The notes under the pieces were generated by a model. The model saw only the letters and a list, made by a program, of their open reading frames with translations. It was not told the DNA's origin and made no database searches. From contig NW_027332181.1 of assembly GCF_040802235.1 (NCBI RefSeq), positions 1 to 64,000 on the forward strand: a stretch of DNA of 64,000 nt. Direction: 5' to 3'. A program made the position numbers and the translations under genes. The stretch comes from Manis javanica. Its lineage: Eukaryota; Chordata; Mammalia; Pholidota; Manidae. Of the stretch, positions 23,901-38,900 are shown piece by piece; within the stretch, counting starts at the first letter, position 1; every line of letters starts with the position of its first letter.

Positions 23901-26900
23901 CCAATACCGTGTTAAATAGAAGTGGCAAAAGTAGGTATCCTAGTCTTATTCCTGATCTTCAAGGAAAAGCTCTCAGTCTTCTACCACTGAGTATGACAGT
24001 AGCTAGCTGTCGGTTGTTTCATAAACGACTTTTCTTGTGTTGTGGTAGTTTTCCTACTATTCCTAGTTTTTTGAGTGTTTTTATCATGAAAATGGGTTGA
24101 ATTTTGTCAAATGGTTCTTCTACAGCAATTGAGATAATTATGTTTTTTTTCCCTCTTTTGTTCTGTGCTATATTGTGCTAACTGATTCCATATGTTGAAA
24201 CCATTCTTGTATTACAGGAATAAATCCTACTTGGTCATGGTACATAATCCCTTCAATATGCTCTGGATTCTGTTTCTTAGTCTGTAGTTTTCCTGTAGTG
24301 TTTTATCTGGTGTGGCATCAGGGCAATACTGGCCTCACAGAATGACCTAGGAATAGGAAGTGTTCCCTTTTCAAGTTTTTGGAATAGTTTGATAAGGATT
24401 TGTATTGGTTCTTTAAATATTTGTTAGAATGTACCAATGAAATCATGAGGTCCAGGGATTTTCTTTTGTCAGGAGGTTTTTGATTACTGATAAAATTCCT
24501 TACAAATTATGGATTGATTTTCTATTTCTTCATGATTCAGTCTTGCTGGTTTTGTGCTTTTAGTTATTCATCGATTTCATCTAGGTTATTGCATTTGTTG
24601 GCATATAATTATTTTTAGTATTCTCCTGTAAGTCTCTGTATTTACGTAGAATCAGGAATAATATCCCTACTTTCATCTCTAACTTCAGTAATTTGAGCCT
24701 TCCGTTACAGTCTAGCAAAAAAGTTTTGTCAATTTTCTTAATCTTTTCAAAGAACTAATTTTGTTAATTTTCTCTATCTCTGCTCTAATTTTTTTTGTAT
24801 CATTAATGTACAATTACATGAACAACATGGTTACTACACTCCCATTATCAAGTCCCCACCACTACCCCATTACAGTCACTGTCCATCAGTGTAGTAAGGT
24901 GCTATAGAGTCACTACTGTCTTCTCTGTGTTGTACAGCCTTCCTGGTGCCCCACGCCATACATTATGTCTGCTAATCGTAATGCCCCCTTTCCCCCTTAT
25001 CCCTCCCCACCCATCCTCCCAGGTCCCTTTCCTTTTGGTGACTGTAGTCCATTCTTGGGTTCTGTATTCTGCTGCTGTTTTGTTCCTTCAGTTTTTTCTT
25101 TGTTCTTATACTCCACAGATGAGTGAAATCATTTCATACTTGTCTTTCTCCACCTGGCTTATTTCACTGAGCATAATACCCTCTAGTTCCATTCATGTTT
25201 TTGGAGAAGTGTCTGTTCAGATCCTCTGCCCATTTTTTAACTGGATTATTTGCTTTTTGTTTGTTGAGGTGCATGAGCTCTTTATATATTTTGGATGTCT
25301 TTGTTCTATTGATGGTGTCCTTTGCTGTACATAAGCTTTTCAGCTTGATATAGTCCCACTTGTTCATTTTTGCTTTTGTTTCCTTTTCCCAGGGAGATAT
25401 GTTCATGAAGAAGTTGCTCATGTTTATGTCCCAGAGATTTTTGCCTATGTTTTTTTCTAAGAGTTTAGTTTTGTGTATGGGGTTTGACAATGATCCAGTT
25501 TTATTGTCTTGCATGTAGCTGTCTAGTTTTGCCAACATCAGCTATTGAAGAAGCTGTCACTTCCCCATTGTATATCCATGGCTCCTTTATCGTATATTAA
25601 TTGACCATATATGTTTGGGTTAATACCTGGACTCTCTATTCTGTTCCAGTGGTCTGTGGCTCTGTTCTTGTGCCAGTACCAAATTGTCTTGATTACTGTG
25701 GCTTTGTAATAGAGCTTGAAGTTGGGAAGCAAGGTCCCTCCTGCTTTATTCTTCCTTCTCAGGATTGCTTTGGCTACTCGGGGTCTATGGTGTTTCCATA
25801 TGAATTTTTGAACTATTTGTTCCAGTTTGTTGAAGAATGTTGTTGGTAATTTGATAGGGATTGCATCAAATCTGTATATTGCTTTGGGCAGGATGGCCAT
25901 TTTGACGATATTAATTCTTCCTAGCCAAGAGCATAGGATGAGTTTCCATTTGCTAGTGCCTCTTTAATTTCTCTTAAGAGTGTCTTGTAGTTTCCAGGGT
26001 ATAGGTCTTTCACTTCCTTGGTTAGGTTTATTCCTAGGTATTTTATTCTTTTTGATGCAATTGTGAATGGAATTGTTTTCCTGATTTCTCTATTAGTTCA
26101 TCATTAGTGTATAGGAATGCAACAGATTTTTGTGTATTAATTTTGTATCCTACAACTTTGCTGAATTCAGATATTAGTTCTAGTAGTTTGGGAATGGATT
26201 CCTTAGGGTTTTTTTATGTACAATATCATGTCATCTGCAAACAGTGACAGTTTAACTTCTTCCTTACTATCTGGATGCCTTTTATTTCTTTTGTTTTGTC
26301 TGATTGCCATGACTAGGACCTCCAGTACCATGTTGAATAAAAGTGGAGAGAGTGGGCATCCCTATCTTGTTCCCAGTCTTAGGGGAAAAGTTTACAGCTT
26401 CTCGCTGTTCAGTATGATGTTGGCTGTGGGTTTGTCATATATGGCCTTTATTATGTTGAGGTACTTGCCCTCTATACACATTTTGTTGAGAGTTTTTATC
26501 ATGAATGGATATTGAATTTTGTCGAATGCTTTTTCAGCATCTATGGAGATGATCATGTGGTTTTTGCCATTCTTTTTGTTGATGTGGTGGATGAGGTTGA
26601 TGAATTTTTTAATGTTGTGCCATCTTGGCATCCCTGATATGAATCCCACTTGGTCATGGTGTATGATCCTTTTGATGTATTTTTGAATTCAGTTTGCTAA
26701 TATTTTGTTGAGTATTTTTGCATTTATGTTCATCAGGGATATTGGTCTGTAATTTTCTTTTCTTGTGGTATCTTTGCCTGGTTTTGGTTTTAAAGTGATG
26801 CTGGCTTCATAGAGTGAGTTTGGAAGTATTCCCTCCTCTTCTATTTTTTGGAAAACTTTAAGGAGAATGAGTATTATGTCTTCTCTAAATGTCTGATAAA

Positions 26901-29900
26901 ATTCAGTGGTGTATCCATCTGTCTGTCCCAGCAGTTTTATTCTTAGGTAGTTTTTTGATTACCAATTCAATTTCATTGCCGGTAATTGGTCTGTTTAGAT
27001 TTTGTTTCTTCCTTATTCAGTCTTGGAAGGTTATATTTTTCTAGAAAGTTGTCTATTTCTTCTAGGTTATCCAGTTTGTTAGCATATAGCTTTTCATAGT
27101 ATTCTGTAATAATTTTTTGCATTTCTATGGTATCCGTCGTGAAATTTTCCTTATTTCTGATTCTGTTTGTGTGTGAAGATTCTCTTTTTTTCTCTGGCTA
27201 GGGGTTTATCTATTTTGTTTATTTTCTCAAAGAACCAGCTCTTGGTTTCATTGATTTTTTTCTATTGTTTTATTCTTATCAATTTTATTTATTTCTACTC
27301 TGATCTTTATTATGTCCCTCCTTTTGCAGACTTTGGGCCTCAATTCTTCTTCTTCATCCAGTTTCAATAAAATTGTGAATTTAGGCTATTCATTTGGGAT
27401 TGTTCTTCCTTCTTTAAATAGGCCTGGATTTTTATATACTTTCCTCTTAGAACTGCCTTTGCTGCATCCCACAGAATTTGGGGTGTTGTGCTGTTGCTTT
27501 CATTTGTCTTCATATATTGCTTGATCTGTTTTAATTTAATTTGGTCATTGATCCATTGATTATTTAGGAGCATGTTGTTAAGCCTCCATGTGTTTGTGGG
27601 GTTTTTCATTTTCTTTGCATAATTTATTTCTAGTTTCATACCTTTGTAGTCTGAGAAACTGGTTGGTAGAATTTCAATCTTTTTTAATTTACTGAGGCTT
27701 TTTATGTGGCCTAGTATGTGGTCTATTCTTAAAAATGTTCCATGTGCACTTGAGAAGAATGTGTATCCTGCTGCTTTTGGGTGTAGAGTTCTGTAGATGT
27801 CTGTTAGGTCCATCTGTTCTAGTGTGTTTGTTGTTCAGTGCCTCTGTGTCCTTACTTATTTTCTGTCTGGTTGACCTGTCCTTTGGAGTGAGTGGTGTGT
27901 TGAAGTCTCCCAAAATGAATGCATTGCATTCTGTTTCCTCCTTTAATTCTGTTAGTATTTGTTTCACATATGTTGGTGCTCCTGTGTTGGGTGCATATAT
28001 ATTTATAATGGTTATATCCTCTTGTTGGACTGACCCCTTTATCATTATGTAATGTCCTTTATCTCTTGTTTCTTTCTTTGTTTTGAAGTCGATTTTATCT
28101 GATACAAGTACTGCAACACCTGCTTTTGTCTCCCTATTCTTTGCGTGAAATATCTTTTTCCATCCCTTCACTTTTAGTCTGTGTATGTCTTTTGGGTTTG
28201 AGGTGAATCTCTTGTAAACAGCATATAGATGGGTCTTGCTTTTTTATCCATTCTATTACTCTGTGTCTTTTGATTGGTGCATTCAGTCCATTTACATTTA
28301 GGGTGATTATTGATAGGTATGTACTTATTGCCACTGCAGGCTTTGGATTTGTGGTCACCAAAGGTTCAAGGGTAGCTTCTTTAGTATCTAACAGTGTAAC
28401 TTAAACTCACTTACTACGCTATTATAAACAGTCTGATGATTCTTTATTTCTCTCCCTTCTTTTTCTTCCTCCTCCACTCTTTATATGTTAGGTGTTTTAT
28501 TCTGTTTAGGAATAGTTGTATTTGCTGTATTTTCAAAATATATATGGTTTTGGGAGGAGATTTCCACCACTCTTGACAATCTCCTCTCTAATCTTTATTA
28601 TTTCCTTTCACCTGCTAGTTTTAGGTTTTTTTCTTTTTCTAGTGGGTTTGGTTACAGACAGCTGTAAAGATCTCCCAAGAACTACCTTCACTACATCCAA
28701 TAAGTTTTAGAATACTGTTTTCATTAGTCTCTAGATATATTCTAATTTCCCTTGTGATTTCATCTTTGAACCACTGTTGTTTTATTTCCACAAATTTGTG
28801 AATTTCCCATTTTTCCTTCTGTTACTGCCACCGTGGTCAGAGAATACTTTGTATTATGTGTTTTTAACTCAAATCCGTTAAGATGTGATTTGTGGCCTGG
28901 ATATCTGGTCTATCATGGGGAATGTCCTATGTGCACTTAAGAAGAATGTATATTCTGTTGTTCAAGCCTTCTATTTTCTTTCTTTTCTTCTACTTCACTG
29001 TCCTACCTGTTGAAGTGGGTTATTGAAGTCTCCAATTATTGTAGAAATGTCTTGTTTCTCCCTTTATTTTTGCTTCATGTATGTTGATGGTGATGGTCTG
29101 TTATTAGGTACGTGTCTTTGTATTTCTTGAGTTCACTGGGATCACTGCCACTTTTCCCTTTCACACCTTTCATTCCCTTAGTTCCCTTCTTAGATGCAGC
29201 CTAAAGTCCATTATTAAAACCATTCCCTGGCATATGCTTTTCTCCCTCTCCTTCCTATTCTCCTGGCAAAATACCAACCTTGACTAAGTCTATTTCTGTC
29301 TTAAGCAGTTGGTTATGCCTGAACAAAATGTACAATTGTACTCACCAGTGTTACTTAAGTGACCATGAAATTCAAGTGAATCCTCAGCACAGCACAGCAC
29401 AGCAATTCTGTTTTCCCTGGTCAATATGCTTTCAGTTTCTCAAAGTGAACTATGTTCTACTTCATTCCATTTCAAAATTATGATGCTCCAATCCAAATCT
29501 CAGCTAATGACCCTACTTCTTACTTTGCTAAGAAAATAAAAGCAACCAGACAGGACTTCTACTTACTCTTACCTCCAAATCTGTACACATAACCTCTTTT
29601 TCTCCTTATCTAGGCAGAAACTCTGTTCTTCAATTCTCCCTTACTCTCCTGCTTCACTGCTTCCCCTCTACTTGATCATTTCCATCAGCAGACATGTTGT
29701 ATTAACTCCCAAAGTAAGAAAAAATCCACCTTGATCTCCTTTCAACTAGTTATTTATTTGCTTTCCTTAATAAGTTTTCTGTTTATTGTCTTTCCTTTTA
29801 TACTCCCCATTTTCTCAACACATTCACTCCTTTGTGTCCATCATGCCATTACATACTATCTTTCAAAATTACTAGTCTCCACTTTGCCAGATCTAGAAGT

Positions 29901-32900
29901 TCACCCATATTTGACACAGTTGAGCATTCCTTAAAAACATTTCCTTCACTTGGCTTCTAACACACTATCTGGCTCATCTCCCTCTATTCAGTTACAGGCC
30001 TACATCTTTTTATTGTGCTTTGCAGATACTGCAATTTTTTTACAAACTGAAGGTTTGTGGCAACCCTGTGTCAATGAAAAGCATTTGCTCACTTCATGTT
30101 TCTCTGTTACATTTTGGCAATTATTGCAATATTTCAAACATTTTCATTATTATTTTATCTGCAATGGTGATCAGAAATTTTAACTCACTGATAAGTTCAG
30201 GTGGTGGTTAGCATTTTTAAGCAATAAAGTATTTTTAGGGTGTATATATTTCTTAAGACATACTGCTATTGCCTACTTAACACATTAGGTATAGTATAAA
30301 CATAACTTTCAAATGCACTGGGAAACCAAAAAATGCATTTGACTTGCTTTATTGCAGTGGTCTGGAACCAAACCCACAATATCTCCAAGGTGTACTTGCA
30401 TTTTCCTAGCTGGGTTTCCTACTAACACTCTTCACCAGTCTATATTCTTTCAGCAGGAGCCACGATGATCTTTCAGAACCTTCCAGTGTTTTCCTGTCAC
30501 ATTTGGAACACAAGATCTCATCATGGTCTGCAAGAGCCTAGATGATCTATGCCAATTACTCCATCCTCATCTTGTACCACTCTCCCCTAGTCTTCATTTA
30601 CTCTACATGCATCACACTGGCCACCTTACTATTCCTTGAACCTGCTAAGCTTTTATATTTAAAAGGGTACTTGCTCTCTCTGCATGGAATGCTCATTCAC
30701 GAAATATTTGTGAGGCTGCCTGCTTCACCTCATTCAGGTCTCCATTCTAGTGTCAATCCAGAAAGGCCCTCCCTACCCACCACCACATCTAAAGCAGACA
30801 CCCCTCCACACCCACTCCCATTACCACCACCCCTTTATCCTGCTTTAGTTTTCTTTATAAGCATCAGTGTCTGACATACACTATTTATCTATCTGTATAC
30901 ACACACTTACTGTTTTCTCTCCCCACAAAGCAACTATATCCCCAATATCTTCAATACGCCTGGAACATATTGGTGTTCAGCAACCTTTTGTTAAATGAGT
31001 GAGAAGTAAGTGGTACCTATCCTCCTCTTTTTGTGAATGAGAAACCTGAGACCCAGATAAAACTAGGGCCTGGCAGAGGAAATGTCTCTTTTTAGTGAAA
31101 ACTGGCATTGTTTTTTTCATGGTGCTAAGCCATTTGAGATATTCCTTAAGTACTTTGATTAATTATTAAAATAACTAAAATTGAATGCTATATCAGTATT
31201 CACATTTCTCCTACATGGTAAATTGTCTAGATAGGGTCCAGCTAGACTCTCCTCAGATTTATTACTGACTCTTCTAAAATTTAGGAAAGGGGTTTTTCTA
31301 GGTTTCATCCCATATCCTTTACAGTCTCCTCTCCATCACAGCTCAAAAGGAGTCATCAGCAACATCTCACCTCACCAGCCAAAAGGAATACAAAATAGGA
31401 AGCTATAAAGGGATCCGTAGTGTCTCCTGGAACCCCTGAATAATAACTGCCTCCTTAACACAAAATGAGGCCTTGCCAAATTAGAATTATACTGCCAAAG
31501 GTCTCAACAGCATCTGAGCTACATGCAGAATGATAAAAATAGGCAGACATACTTGACATTTTATAAGGATGTCAAAGAAGTCTTCATCGGGCTCTTTGTT
31601 GTCATGAGTCATCAGGTGGCTAATTACTGACTGACTGTTGTGTTGTGTCAGACGAAGCCCTGGCAAATTACTGAAACTGGCCCTCTGGTCATCCAGCCGG
31701 CGGCTCTGTGAGCTGGCAAGAAGATCTAAAAACTCATCCGTGTTGGGAGACACTGTAGGAACAGATGGCGCTATGAATAGGAAAAAAAAATCCAAAACAT
31801 TACCATATGTTAAGTATATTTATGATATACATATAGTTCCCTTCCACCATATTCAGTTCCAGCAAACCCCCACCCCGCCATCGTGCTAGTTTGCTCCTCC
31901 CTGACAGGCTGGGGCCTGCTGAGATGGGTTTGGAAGGGAAGAATGAATCCTAGAGTACTTCAAATAACCTATTTGGAGGTTATTCAGATTTGACTGTATT
32001 TTCCTTTATCTGATGCCAACCCAAAATGGAACTTTACAAGATAGAGGGCTACATTATAGAAGGTAAATAGTTTCTCTTATATAACTTCTCAGACCAGGAT
32101 GAATGGGGCAGTGTTTTTATTCCATGTCCTGTATAAGAAGCATTTAGCTAATTAAACTTTAGGGTTCTAAGTGGTGCTGGCACATATTGATCTATGGTAC
32201 AGGAAGTTTTTTGGTAGCCGAAATAGAAAAATTTTAATTTACATTTTAAATAGTTTATTTAAACAAGTAACAGCGGCAGTTTCCTCTACAGGCTGTCTTG
32301 ATTTTTCTTTTTTAATCCGGGTATGAAGCATTTGCATAAAATTTTAAGTTACATATAATTTTTTCATTATTTTTATTTTCTAAAGTGAGATTTTCATCCC
32401 AACCCCAAAGAATCTAGGAAGCAGTATGATACTGTTAGTAGAAAGTGCACTAGAATAGAAATACAGTTTCAACTTAAGGGAACTGAAACAAAACCTTGTT
32501 TTGAACTATACAAATACCAGCAGTTCAGATATGCCTAATTCAGATTCATTTGTCACACCCTCTATGATTTAAATTGGGGGAGCAGTACAGATAACTTACT
32601 TTTTAGCATCGTTCTAGGGGGAGTGGAAGAAGTTGCAGCTGAAGCTGTCCCACAATTCTTTACTTGTAAGCAGCACCTCTGATCATCCATCCGATTGCTT
32701 TGAAATCGGCTTAATAGGTCAAAGAACGCTTCATCAGCAATAGTATCTGCACTGATTTTCTGAAATATCAAGAGAAAATCTAAATAATCCACCATTATCC
32801 TTACATGATCAATGGAACTCCCATGATACACTCAAATGCAAAAGATAAACTCTGAAGGTTAAAGAATAACTGGAGTTTTCTTTACAAAATATACTAAATG

Positions 32901-35900
32901 GCAACATTGGTAACAAGTTCTATCAGTCCAACTAACTAAAAGCATTTCTAGTTATTTTAGTTTTTAACCCTTGTATTGCTAAGGCTAAAGAAATGTCTTC
33001 AGACTCAGGGGAAACTGCTTCAGATCCTGAGTGAATTATGTAAATATTAGTAAGACAAATATCCCAGGCTCCAAGTTCATTTCTAAGATGCTACAACAGA
33101 ATATAACTAATTTTTTTAAAAACTGAAAACTAAGTAAGAAAGCCTGTGTATTTTCTTGGCATAGTCATTTCCAAAGTCTTTAATTATATTTAAAGATTTA
33201 GAGATCCTGGAAAAAAATGTAAACTTCAAATAAATATTTGGGGCAGAGGGGAAAGTCATACTTTACTTGTCATAGTCATACATTATTTAGAAGGCTTCAG
33301 AACAAATGATGAATGCAATATTGAATAAAATAATTATTTTTCATAATGATTTAAGTAGTAATAAAGATATATAAATACAAAATGTTATGTACCTCAAAAG
33401 AAGGGTGGAACTAATTCTTATAGGAAATAGGGGAAACTGTGATATTTGAGTTGGCTCCTGAAAAATAAGCATTTGTGGGGTAGAGATGTTTTATGATTAT
33501 ATGCAATTCCAAAGGTTTGTAGTATTCAGCGGATAATGACCTGAAGGGTAGGGGAAGTGAGGAGTGAAGAAGCTGCCAAAACAAGGGCCTCTGTATGACA
33601 CACTAACAAAACTTTATCCTATGTGAAATAAGGGGAGCACTAGTAATTAGTCAATCTAAGCAGTTTTGTACAGAAACAGAACTGACCCCTTGTGGGTAAA
33701 ATCACAGTATTTCCAGAATCTCTTGCCTGACCTTAGTACATCTCCATATCAACAGGTGATTACAAGGTGGGTGGGGAGTAAGCAGACACCTGGACGGGAG
33801 AGTTTTGGTGGGGTCTTTTTGCAGCAGGGTCACAAAAGACATGGGTGAGAAGTAGACAACTGTTCATAAGCAATAAATGCGTTTCTTCCACTTTATCTCT
33901 CTCTCTGACTGATTTTGGTTTCAAAGGCTTATTTGCCCTGGGCTGGGAACATATTCTCCCTTCACCCCACCCCGGAGTTACACACTCCTTCAGTGGGTTG
34001 CAGGGGTTAAATACTGTAGGGAGAGAGATCAGTTCAGGTGCCTATTCCAGAAATTTGGGTAAGAGATGAAGTGGTATACACTAAGAAGACATAATAGCAG
34101 GCATTTTTTTTTTAAGGAGTGGAGGCAGATCTGAGCGATATATAGTGATTAACTTGATATGATTAGTAAAGGAGAAGGAGTCTAGAATGAAACCTGAAAT
34201 CCCAGCTTGGCACACCTTTAATACAGTTTTTAATATGTTAAGTTTGAGGTTTGGGAATGATAGGTATGTACATAAGTATAGTCAAATGCATTAATCACTA
34301 ACAAAAATACTTTTTCATTAGGGCAACAAAGCCTCTCATTCAAAATTCTGAACATGAAAACACAGTAAAGGCTCCAGTTAAGACTGTAAACCTTAAACAA
34401 AGGTATGCCTTCCTGTTCTGCTCTGAATCTACAAAAATATTCCTGAGCGGTTTTTATATGCTGAATTACAGAGTTTCCTTCTGCTAGTTATACATGTGTA
34501 TGAAACATACAAAACATAAAAATCAAGGCAATGGATGGCAATAAGGGTGCCAATACAGATGGAATGCTGACAAGACCAATAGAAATATGTAAAAAATAAT
34601 TTTTTTTCTTGGATGCTCTCACTGCTTGAAAGATACACTTGGCAAATTGAAGTATCTTATTTCTAATTTCTTTTGATCAGAGTGTAGGGTAGCTAAGTTA
34701 GAGAAGCTCTTGAACTTACTAGTAAGCCCATGGTATTTTTAAAATTCCAAATAAGTTACAGTTAATAACCTGATTACTCTGCTCATTTTTTATCAAAATA
34801 GTTTTTAACTATTATTATTTTAAGAATATAAACAGAAGTTAATACTAGCAGACACTTCATTTTAAGTTAGTATTTAAAAATCCCTTAACATCGTAATTTG
34901 CTTGTTCTGACTTCTAAGCTGGAGGACAGTTTTACCTGGGAGACACTGCAATGAAATAAAAGGTAGTATTTTTGCAAACAAAAGTGTCTTATAACACACA
35001 CAAAAAATTATTACCCAAAGCAGTGGAGCGACTTATCTATGAATGGAGTAATTTACGGTTTCTAGTTTTGAAGATAAAAGAGAGAAATATGGAATACTTC
35101 CTTGAATAACAAAGACTTTATATTAGATGTCTAATATACATTAACAAAAAATCAGTATGAATAAAACTAAAATGTAGGTATTCAAAACAATACTCAAAAA
35201 CTTATTTTATACATACCCTCTCAGAATTCGGAATTCGGTGATCAATGGAATTACTGGCATCTTGGAGAACTTTGGTGGAAGAATTAGTTTTGTATTTTTT
35301 CCCCTTCAGTCTGTTGACAAACAGTAGCTTTGCAGAAGGTTTGGCAATAAGAGGTTTTTGTTTAGCAAGAATCTCACTGTTCCAGTTCTGTACCTAACAA
35401 AATTACAAATGTAAGTGGGAAGCAGGACATGAAAAAACAGACCACCAAAGCTATCTCTGGTTTCCTGTAGTGTTAAACTGCCATCTGCACCTGTTTAGTA
35501 TGGGGCATGGGGGCTTTAGATGTCTTAAATTCCTTTTGTATATCTCACTGTTTTCAACAGCTTATACCAAATGTGTACATTATTAAACATTAAAATGGTG
35601 ACTTTTAAAAACTTAATAAAACAAAATTTGCCAATCACATAACAATAAGGTTTGAATGGTCAGAGAAGGAGCCAAGGTTTTATTCTAGATGTGAGTCACT
35701 TAAAAATATTACAATTGGAAATTTTGGATGTATGTAGAATTTTTAACTGAGGCATTTTCAGACATCCAAGGTCTTAAGTTTTCTTCCAACTGCGTTTCCC
35801 AGGAGGCATCTTAATTCAGAAGTCTCTGTTCTTTTTATCTACTTCTTGATGTTGAGAATAAAATAATTCCTTGACAACTTTATTATGAGTAAAAGAAACC

Positions 35901-38900
35901 AACATAAAGGAATTCCACTCAAACTTATTTTAGAGATAAAATTTTATGATCATTTGGCTTTGGAAAATAACAGGGTTGCATTTGGTCAGCTTCTTAATGA
36001 AATTAATTTTGTTACTTGTTAGTAGGTTCCTATAAGAAGGAAAGGAGTCCCAAATTGTGTTAAAAGTTTTTGTGGTTTGGGTTTTTAAAAAATAATTTGT
36101 AGATTTCAAGATCTGACGATGACTCAGCCAGATATAATGGGTATTTAGGGAAACATCATTAAGTCCTACAGAAGTTAATTGGGAGTTTTTAAACAACTCA
36201 AATTGGAATAAAAAAAATACGGGCTATAAGTTCAATTAGATGTTGGCCTTATGAAGACTTCACACAAAAAAATGTCAGTATTCAGACATCATATACCTCA
36301 TAACAATAGAGCAAAAGAATATTTAACATGGAAAGATGTTCTTGATTACCACATATTATAAAAGAGTACCTATAATATACTACTCAAATGAAAATGCAGG
36401 ATGAATAAATCCAAAATATTAATTGTAGTTACCACAGGAAGGTGGTATTAGTGATAATTATAAATTCCTTTTTGAAATTTTCAAGTTATTATAATGAACA
36501 TATAAAAAGAACTTTTAAAAGTACATAAGCTACATAAAGGTACAAGAGCCCCCTTTAACAATGTAAACTTAAATAGAGGTGGAAGAAAGCAGTCTAGATT
36601 TGTTCTTCAGTAAACTTTTCCAATTATAAAGTCCTGTTACTTTAAAAAAAAAGCCTAGAGAAGATGCATCTTATATAAAAAGTTGTTTAAAAAAAAGCTT
36701 GCCCATAAATATCACTAATGTTGCTGTTACTGAGTAGAAAAAAAGACTCCTGACCCTTTTTCATTTTCCTGATATTTTAATAAAAAAAATACATGTACAT
36801 GGTAAAATATTCTAATAGTCATACTGGTATATAAAGTATTCTCCTAACTCAGACAACCCAATCCTTTTCCCAGAGGCAACTTTTGTTAGCAAGTTTATTA
36901 AATGTTCTTTCAGAAATGTTCAATTTATCTACAAAGGATATATATGCATGCAACTTTTTAAACAACTACTGTACACACTTTTTGCACTCTACTTTTTGAT
37001 TCTTTTTAAAGGAAAGTTTTAAAGTGACACATAAGATATGGTTTATTTAAACTGCTACATCTAAATTAAAAGTTACTAAGACAGAAGTTCAAGATATTTA
37101 AAACATAAAAACTGCCAACCTTTTCTGGTGTTAACTTCATAAGTTCCATGTTTTCCATACTGTGTCGGCGTTCAAACTTACGTCGTGCACCTTTATGAAA
37201 TAATTTAAATAAATTAGGGAGCCCTTAAAGACTACAAATTCAGCATCGCTGTGTTATTCAATTTTTTTTTGGTATCATTAATCTACAATTACATGAGGAA
37301 CATTATGTTTACTAGGCTCCCCCCTTTGTGTTATTCAATTTTAAAGCCTATTTATACAAACCCTTATGGAAGGAGGAAACATATAATCATGTGTCTTTTA
37401 AGAATAGTAGTTTTCCATACCGACTACATAAAAGTAAAATATATACTTCCTCTAAAATGCTTTAATATAAGGAAGTTACATTTTGGTTGGAAACTCACTT
37501 TGGTTACTAACATTACCCCATAATTTAGAAGCAGCATTTTAATAGTAACTGGTTCTTTGCTATCCACACAATCTCTTTAAAACAAGAGATATTTTAATTA
37601 AAAACAAAAGTAATACATGTACACAGTAAAATATTATAATAGTTCAAACTGGTATACAGTATTGTAGCTCAGACACCTAATCCTTTTCTCAGAGGCAACT
37701 GTTGTTAGCAAGTTTTTTATATGTTCTTTCAGAAATGTTTGATTTGACTACAAAGGATATATTTGCATGCAACTTTTTGATGATCTCCTTTATATCTGGA
37801 ATCTAAAAAATGTTTAGAAATTTTTTAAAAAAACCTAAATTCATAGAAAAAGAGATCAGACTTGTGGTTACCAGAAGCAGAGGGTAGAAGGAGGGATGGG
37901 AGAAGGGTGGTCAAAAGATACAAACTTGCAGTTATGAGATGATTTAAGTACCAGGGATGTAATATACATGATGACCTTAGCTAACACTGCTGCAGATAAA
38001 TTGGGAAGTTCAGAGTTCTCATCACAAAAAGAATTTTTTTTTCCTATTTTCCTCTTTTCTTTTTGTTGTATCTACGTAATATAGATATTAGCTGACCCTG
38101 TTAGTAATCATTTCACAATATATGTAAATCACCGTATGCCTTATATAGTGATGTATGTCAATTATTTCATTAAAACTGCAAAAAAATTAAAAAGCACAAA
38201 ATTATTACAGTAGAAAAACAACTATCAAGTGGTTTATGTAAGTAAAAACAAGGAAAAGGCTTTAGGTCTTCCATTTTGAGCTAAGAATCAAAATAACATC
38301 CAATGTGATATTGTTACTCTTTTCTGAGTTACCCATTTCCATTTTAAGATTTCATTAAATGACAGATTTACCACCAGTCAGGAAACAAACAAAAAAGGTC
38401 AATTATTTTCAATAACTATTAAAAATAGAGAATTTTCATATCCAATCTTTGACAATTATGAAGTATTTTAAAAGGCATAATGTAAGGAATACATGATAGC
38501 CAATATCCCGTCTAATAAATAAACCATTACCAACACATTAACTTCCCCTATGTAATTACCCCCATAACTTTCTTCTTCCTTTGAGCAATCTTAATATCTG
38601 CCAGATTCATCCAAGTTGTTATGTGTAATTTAATTTTTCATTTCCATTTTAGGACTAGGAAATAATTCATCCATTCTAATGGTGACACATATTTAGGTTG
38701 CCTCCAATTTTTTGTTGTTATAAGTAACTCTACAGAAATTCTTGCAAATATCTCTTAGTATACATGAGAAAGCATTTCTTCCAGTTTGGCTATCAGAGGT
38801 ATATAACTGGGAGTGGAAATGTTGGATCATACAGTTGGTAAATCTTCAACTTTACCAGAATGTTGCCAGATTGTTCTTTAGAGTTTATCAATTTGTATTC

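Noticed and set aside
27364-28361. Long minus-strand open frames with an endonuclease signature as possible host genes
   Set aside because: They are pieces of L1 ORF2, not host genes.
30542-30874. 110-codon + strand open frame
   Set aside because: It falls in an L2 LINE fragment; the apparent protein is not an L2 product.
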